Shown in pieces: positions 62,771 through 64,000 of a stretch of 64,000 bases of DNA. The DNA is from Citrobacter amalonaticus Y19. GTDB lineage: Bacteria > Pseudomonadota > Gammaproteobacteria > Enterobacterales > Enterobacteriaceae. A model generated the notes under the pieces. The model was not told where the DNA came from. It saw only the letters and a list, made by a program, of their open reading frames with translations, and did not search any database. A program made the translations under genes and the position numbers. Positions within the stretch are counted from its first letter, which is position 1, and each line of letters starts with the position of its first letter. The stretch lies in contig NZ_CP011132.1 of NCBI RefSeq assembly GCF_000981805.1, forward strand, positions 2,418,001-2,482,000. Reading direction: 5' to 3'.

Positions 62771-63169
62771 ATGAGCAAGACACTGAATATCATCTGGCAA
62801 TACTTGCGCGCTTTCGTGCTGATTTATGCCTGTCTGTATGCAGGCATTTTTATTGCGTCCCTGCTGCCCGTCGCCATTTCAGGCAGCATCATCGGGATGC
62901 TGATCCTGTTTGTGCTGCTGGCACTGCAAATCATTCCAGCAAAATGGGTCAACCCCGGCTGCTATGTGCTGATTCGCTATATGGCGCTGCTGTTTGTACC
63001 GATTGGCGTCGGTGTCATGCAGTACTTCGATCTGCTGCGCGCGCAGTTTGGTCCGGTGGTGGTGTCGTGCGCAATCAGTACGCTGGTGGTTTTTCTGGTG
63101 GTGAGCTGGAGTTCGCACCTGGTCCACGGTGAACGCAAAGTGGTTGGTCAGAAAGGGTCTAAAGAATGA
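62771..63169 (+). CDS. yohJ: LrgA/CidA-family membrane protein YohJ
   Basis: 132-residue holin-like protein with four spans (FIASLLPVAISGSIIGMLIL), matching E. coli YohJ length. Works with YohK as a CidA/CidB-type pair; proposed roles include lysis control and export of small acids. Start MSKTLNIIWQ with AAGGAA upstream. Overlaps yohK by ATGA. Confidence 0.95.
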   Translation: MSKTLNIIWQYLRAFVLIYACLYAGIFIASLLPVAISGSIIGMLILFVLLALQIIPAKWVNPGCYVLIRYMALLFVPIGVGVMQYFDLLRAQFGPVVVSCAISTLVVFLVVSWSSHLVHGERKVVGQKGSKE

Positions 63170-63861
63170 TGTCGTCAATCTGGTGGTCTTTACCGCTGAC
63201 GCTGGCGGTTTTTTTCGGCGCGCGCAAACTGGCTGCACGTTTTAAATTTCCTTTGCTGAATCCGCTGCTGGTGGCGATGGTGGTGATTATCCCGTTCCTC
63301 CTGCTGAGCGGTATCTCCTACGACAGCTATTTTAAAGGCAGCGAGGTGTTGAATGACCTGCTGCAACCGGCGGTGGTGGCGCTGGCCTACCCGCTGTACG
63401 AACAATTGCATCAGATCCGTGCCCGCTGGAAGTCAATCATTACTATCTGCTTTGTCGGGAGCATTGTAGCCATGGTGACCGGCACCTCGGTGGCGCTGCT
63501 GATGGGCGCAACGCCTGAAATCGCCGCCTCCGTCTTACCGAAATCCGTCACCACGCCGATTGCGATGGCCGTCGGCGGCAGCATCGGCGGCATCCCGGCG
63601 GTCAGCGCCGTGTGCGTGATTTTCGTCGGTATTCTCGGCGCCGTCTTTGGTCATACGTTGTTAAACGCCATGCGCATTAAAACCAAAGCCGCGCGCGGGC
63701 TGGCGATGGGCACCGCGTCTCACGCCCTCGGCACCGCCCGCTGTGCAGAACTGGATTATCAGGAAGGCGCATTCAGTTCACTGGCGCTGGTGATTTGCGG
63801 GATTATTACCTCACTGATCGCCCCGTTCCTGTTTCCGATTATTCTCGCGGTTATGGGCTAA
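63166..63861 (+). CDS. yohK: LrgB/CidB-family membrane protein YohK
   Basis: 231-residue integral membrane protein (AVGGSIGGIPAVSAVCVIFVG, MGTASHALGTARCAELD), partner of YohJ, same length as in E. coli. The end is followed by a small GCGA/TCGC hairpin and T-run (63866-63886) that may terminate the operon. Confidence 0.95.
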   Translation: MMSSIWWSLPLTLAVFFGARKLAARFKFPLLNPLLVAMVVIIPFLLLSGISYDSYFKGSEVLNDLLQPAVVALAYPLYEQLHQIRARWKSIITICFVGSIVAMVTGTSVALLMGATPEIAASVLPKSVTTPIAMAVGGSIGGIPAVSAVCVIFVGILGAVFGHTLLNAMRIKTKAARGLAMGTASHALGTARCAELDYQEGAFSSLALVICGIITSLIAPFLFPIILAVMG

Positions 63862-63891
63862 AATTTGCGATACGTCGCGCATTTTTAATTT

Positions 63892-63990
63892 AAGTTTCAT
63901 AAGTTGCATACACAATGAGATTACGATCACACATATGACCGTAACAGGCCCGTACACTACGATCCCAATACATTGTTATGAGGCAACGCC
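63892..63990 (+). promoter_or_regulatory. cdd promoter region with CRP site
   Basis: TGAGATTACGATCACA at 63916-63931 fits the CRP consensus TGTGA-N6-TCACA at nine of ten positions; a weaker CRP-like site lies around 63890-63910. In E. coli the equivalent region is bound by CRP and CytR and drives cdd. AGGCAAC before the ATG is the ribosome site region. Confidence 0.65.
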
Positions 63991-64000
63991 ATGCACCCAC
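63991..64000 (+). CDS. cdd: Cytidine deaminase, first codons only
   Basis: Only ATG CAC CCA C is inside the window (Met-His-Pro), identical to the start of E. coli cdd and preceded by the matching leader TTATGAGGCAACGCC. The identification rests on synteny with yohJK and the leader, not on coding sequence. The enzyme deaminates cytidine to uridine. Confidence 0.75.

Overview
The window looks like a chromosomal segment of a Citrobacter-like enterobacterium. Gene content and order follow the E. coli/Salmonella backbone at roughly minute 47 (fbaB-yegTUVW-thiDM ... mrp-metG-yehRS-btsRS-mlrA-yohO-yehWXY-osmF-bglX-dld ... pbpG-yohCD-mdtQ-dusC ... yohJK-cdd). Proteins are close to, but not identical with, their E. 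coli K-12 counterparts. An stc/yeh-type fimbrial operon and an mhb-type 3-hydroxybenzoate/gentisate operon are inserted in the backbone. The genus call is inference from synteny and recalled protein sequences; no search was run.

Region 1 (1-15900) is an orphan type VI secretion cargo array next to the 3' end of fbaB. Two nearly identical vgrG genes (3752-5923 and 10090-12210) carry different C-terminal tails. The first serves a DUF4123 adaptor, a DUF3304 membrane protein and a Tle1-like (DUF2235) protein. The second serves a large effector with a GH19/lysozyme-like C-terminus and a secreted immunity candidate. A second effector/immunity pair with the same long N-terminal trunk but a different catalytic tip begins upstream of the window and ends at 2983. 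Effector scars, a duplicated fbaB 3' end and a deleted IS256-type element show that the array grew and decayed by recombination.

Region 2 (15900-22920) is backbone: fbaB, a nucleoside-salvage-like operon yegTUV, its neighbouring GntR-type regulator yegW, and thiMD under a TPP riboswitch.

Region 3 (23090-27830) is a scrambled accessory patch. It holds a frameshifted integrase remnant, three unknown minus-strand genes, an IS5-family element with a frameshifted transposase and no target duplication, the last 250 codons of a trimeric autotransporter, an unknown lipoprotein and a possible small membrane protein. It occupies the place where E. coli has rcnR-rcnA; only rcnB survives.

Region 4 (28230-51500) holds the yehA-D (stcD-A) chaperone-usher fimbrial operon, yehE, mrp, metG, yehR, yehS, the pyruvate-sensing two-component pair btsSR, the curli regulator mlrA, yohO, the osmoprotectant ABC transporter yehWXY-osmF, bglX, dld and a GNAT acetyltransferase. 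A multi-hairpin intergenic element lies between osmF and bglX, and a REP/BIME cluster follows the acetyltransferase.

Region 5 (51500-64000) holds pbpG, yohC, yohD, an intact mdtQ and dusC, then the complete mhbTDHIM operon with divergent mhbR. The operon converts 3-hydroxybenzoate through gentisate, maleylpyruvate and fumarylpyruvate to fumarate and pyruvate. It is followed by yohJK and the regulatory region and first codons of cdd. I saw no rRNA, tRNA or CRISPR array.
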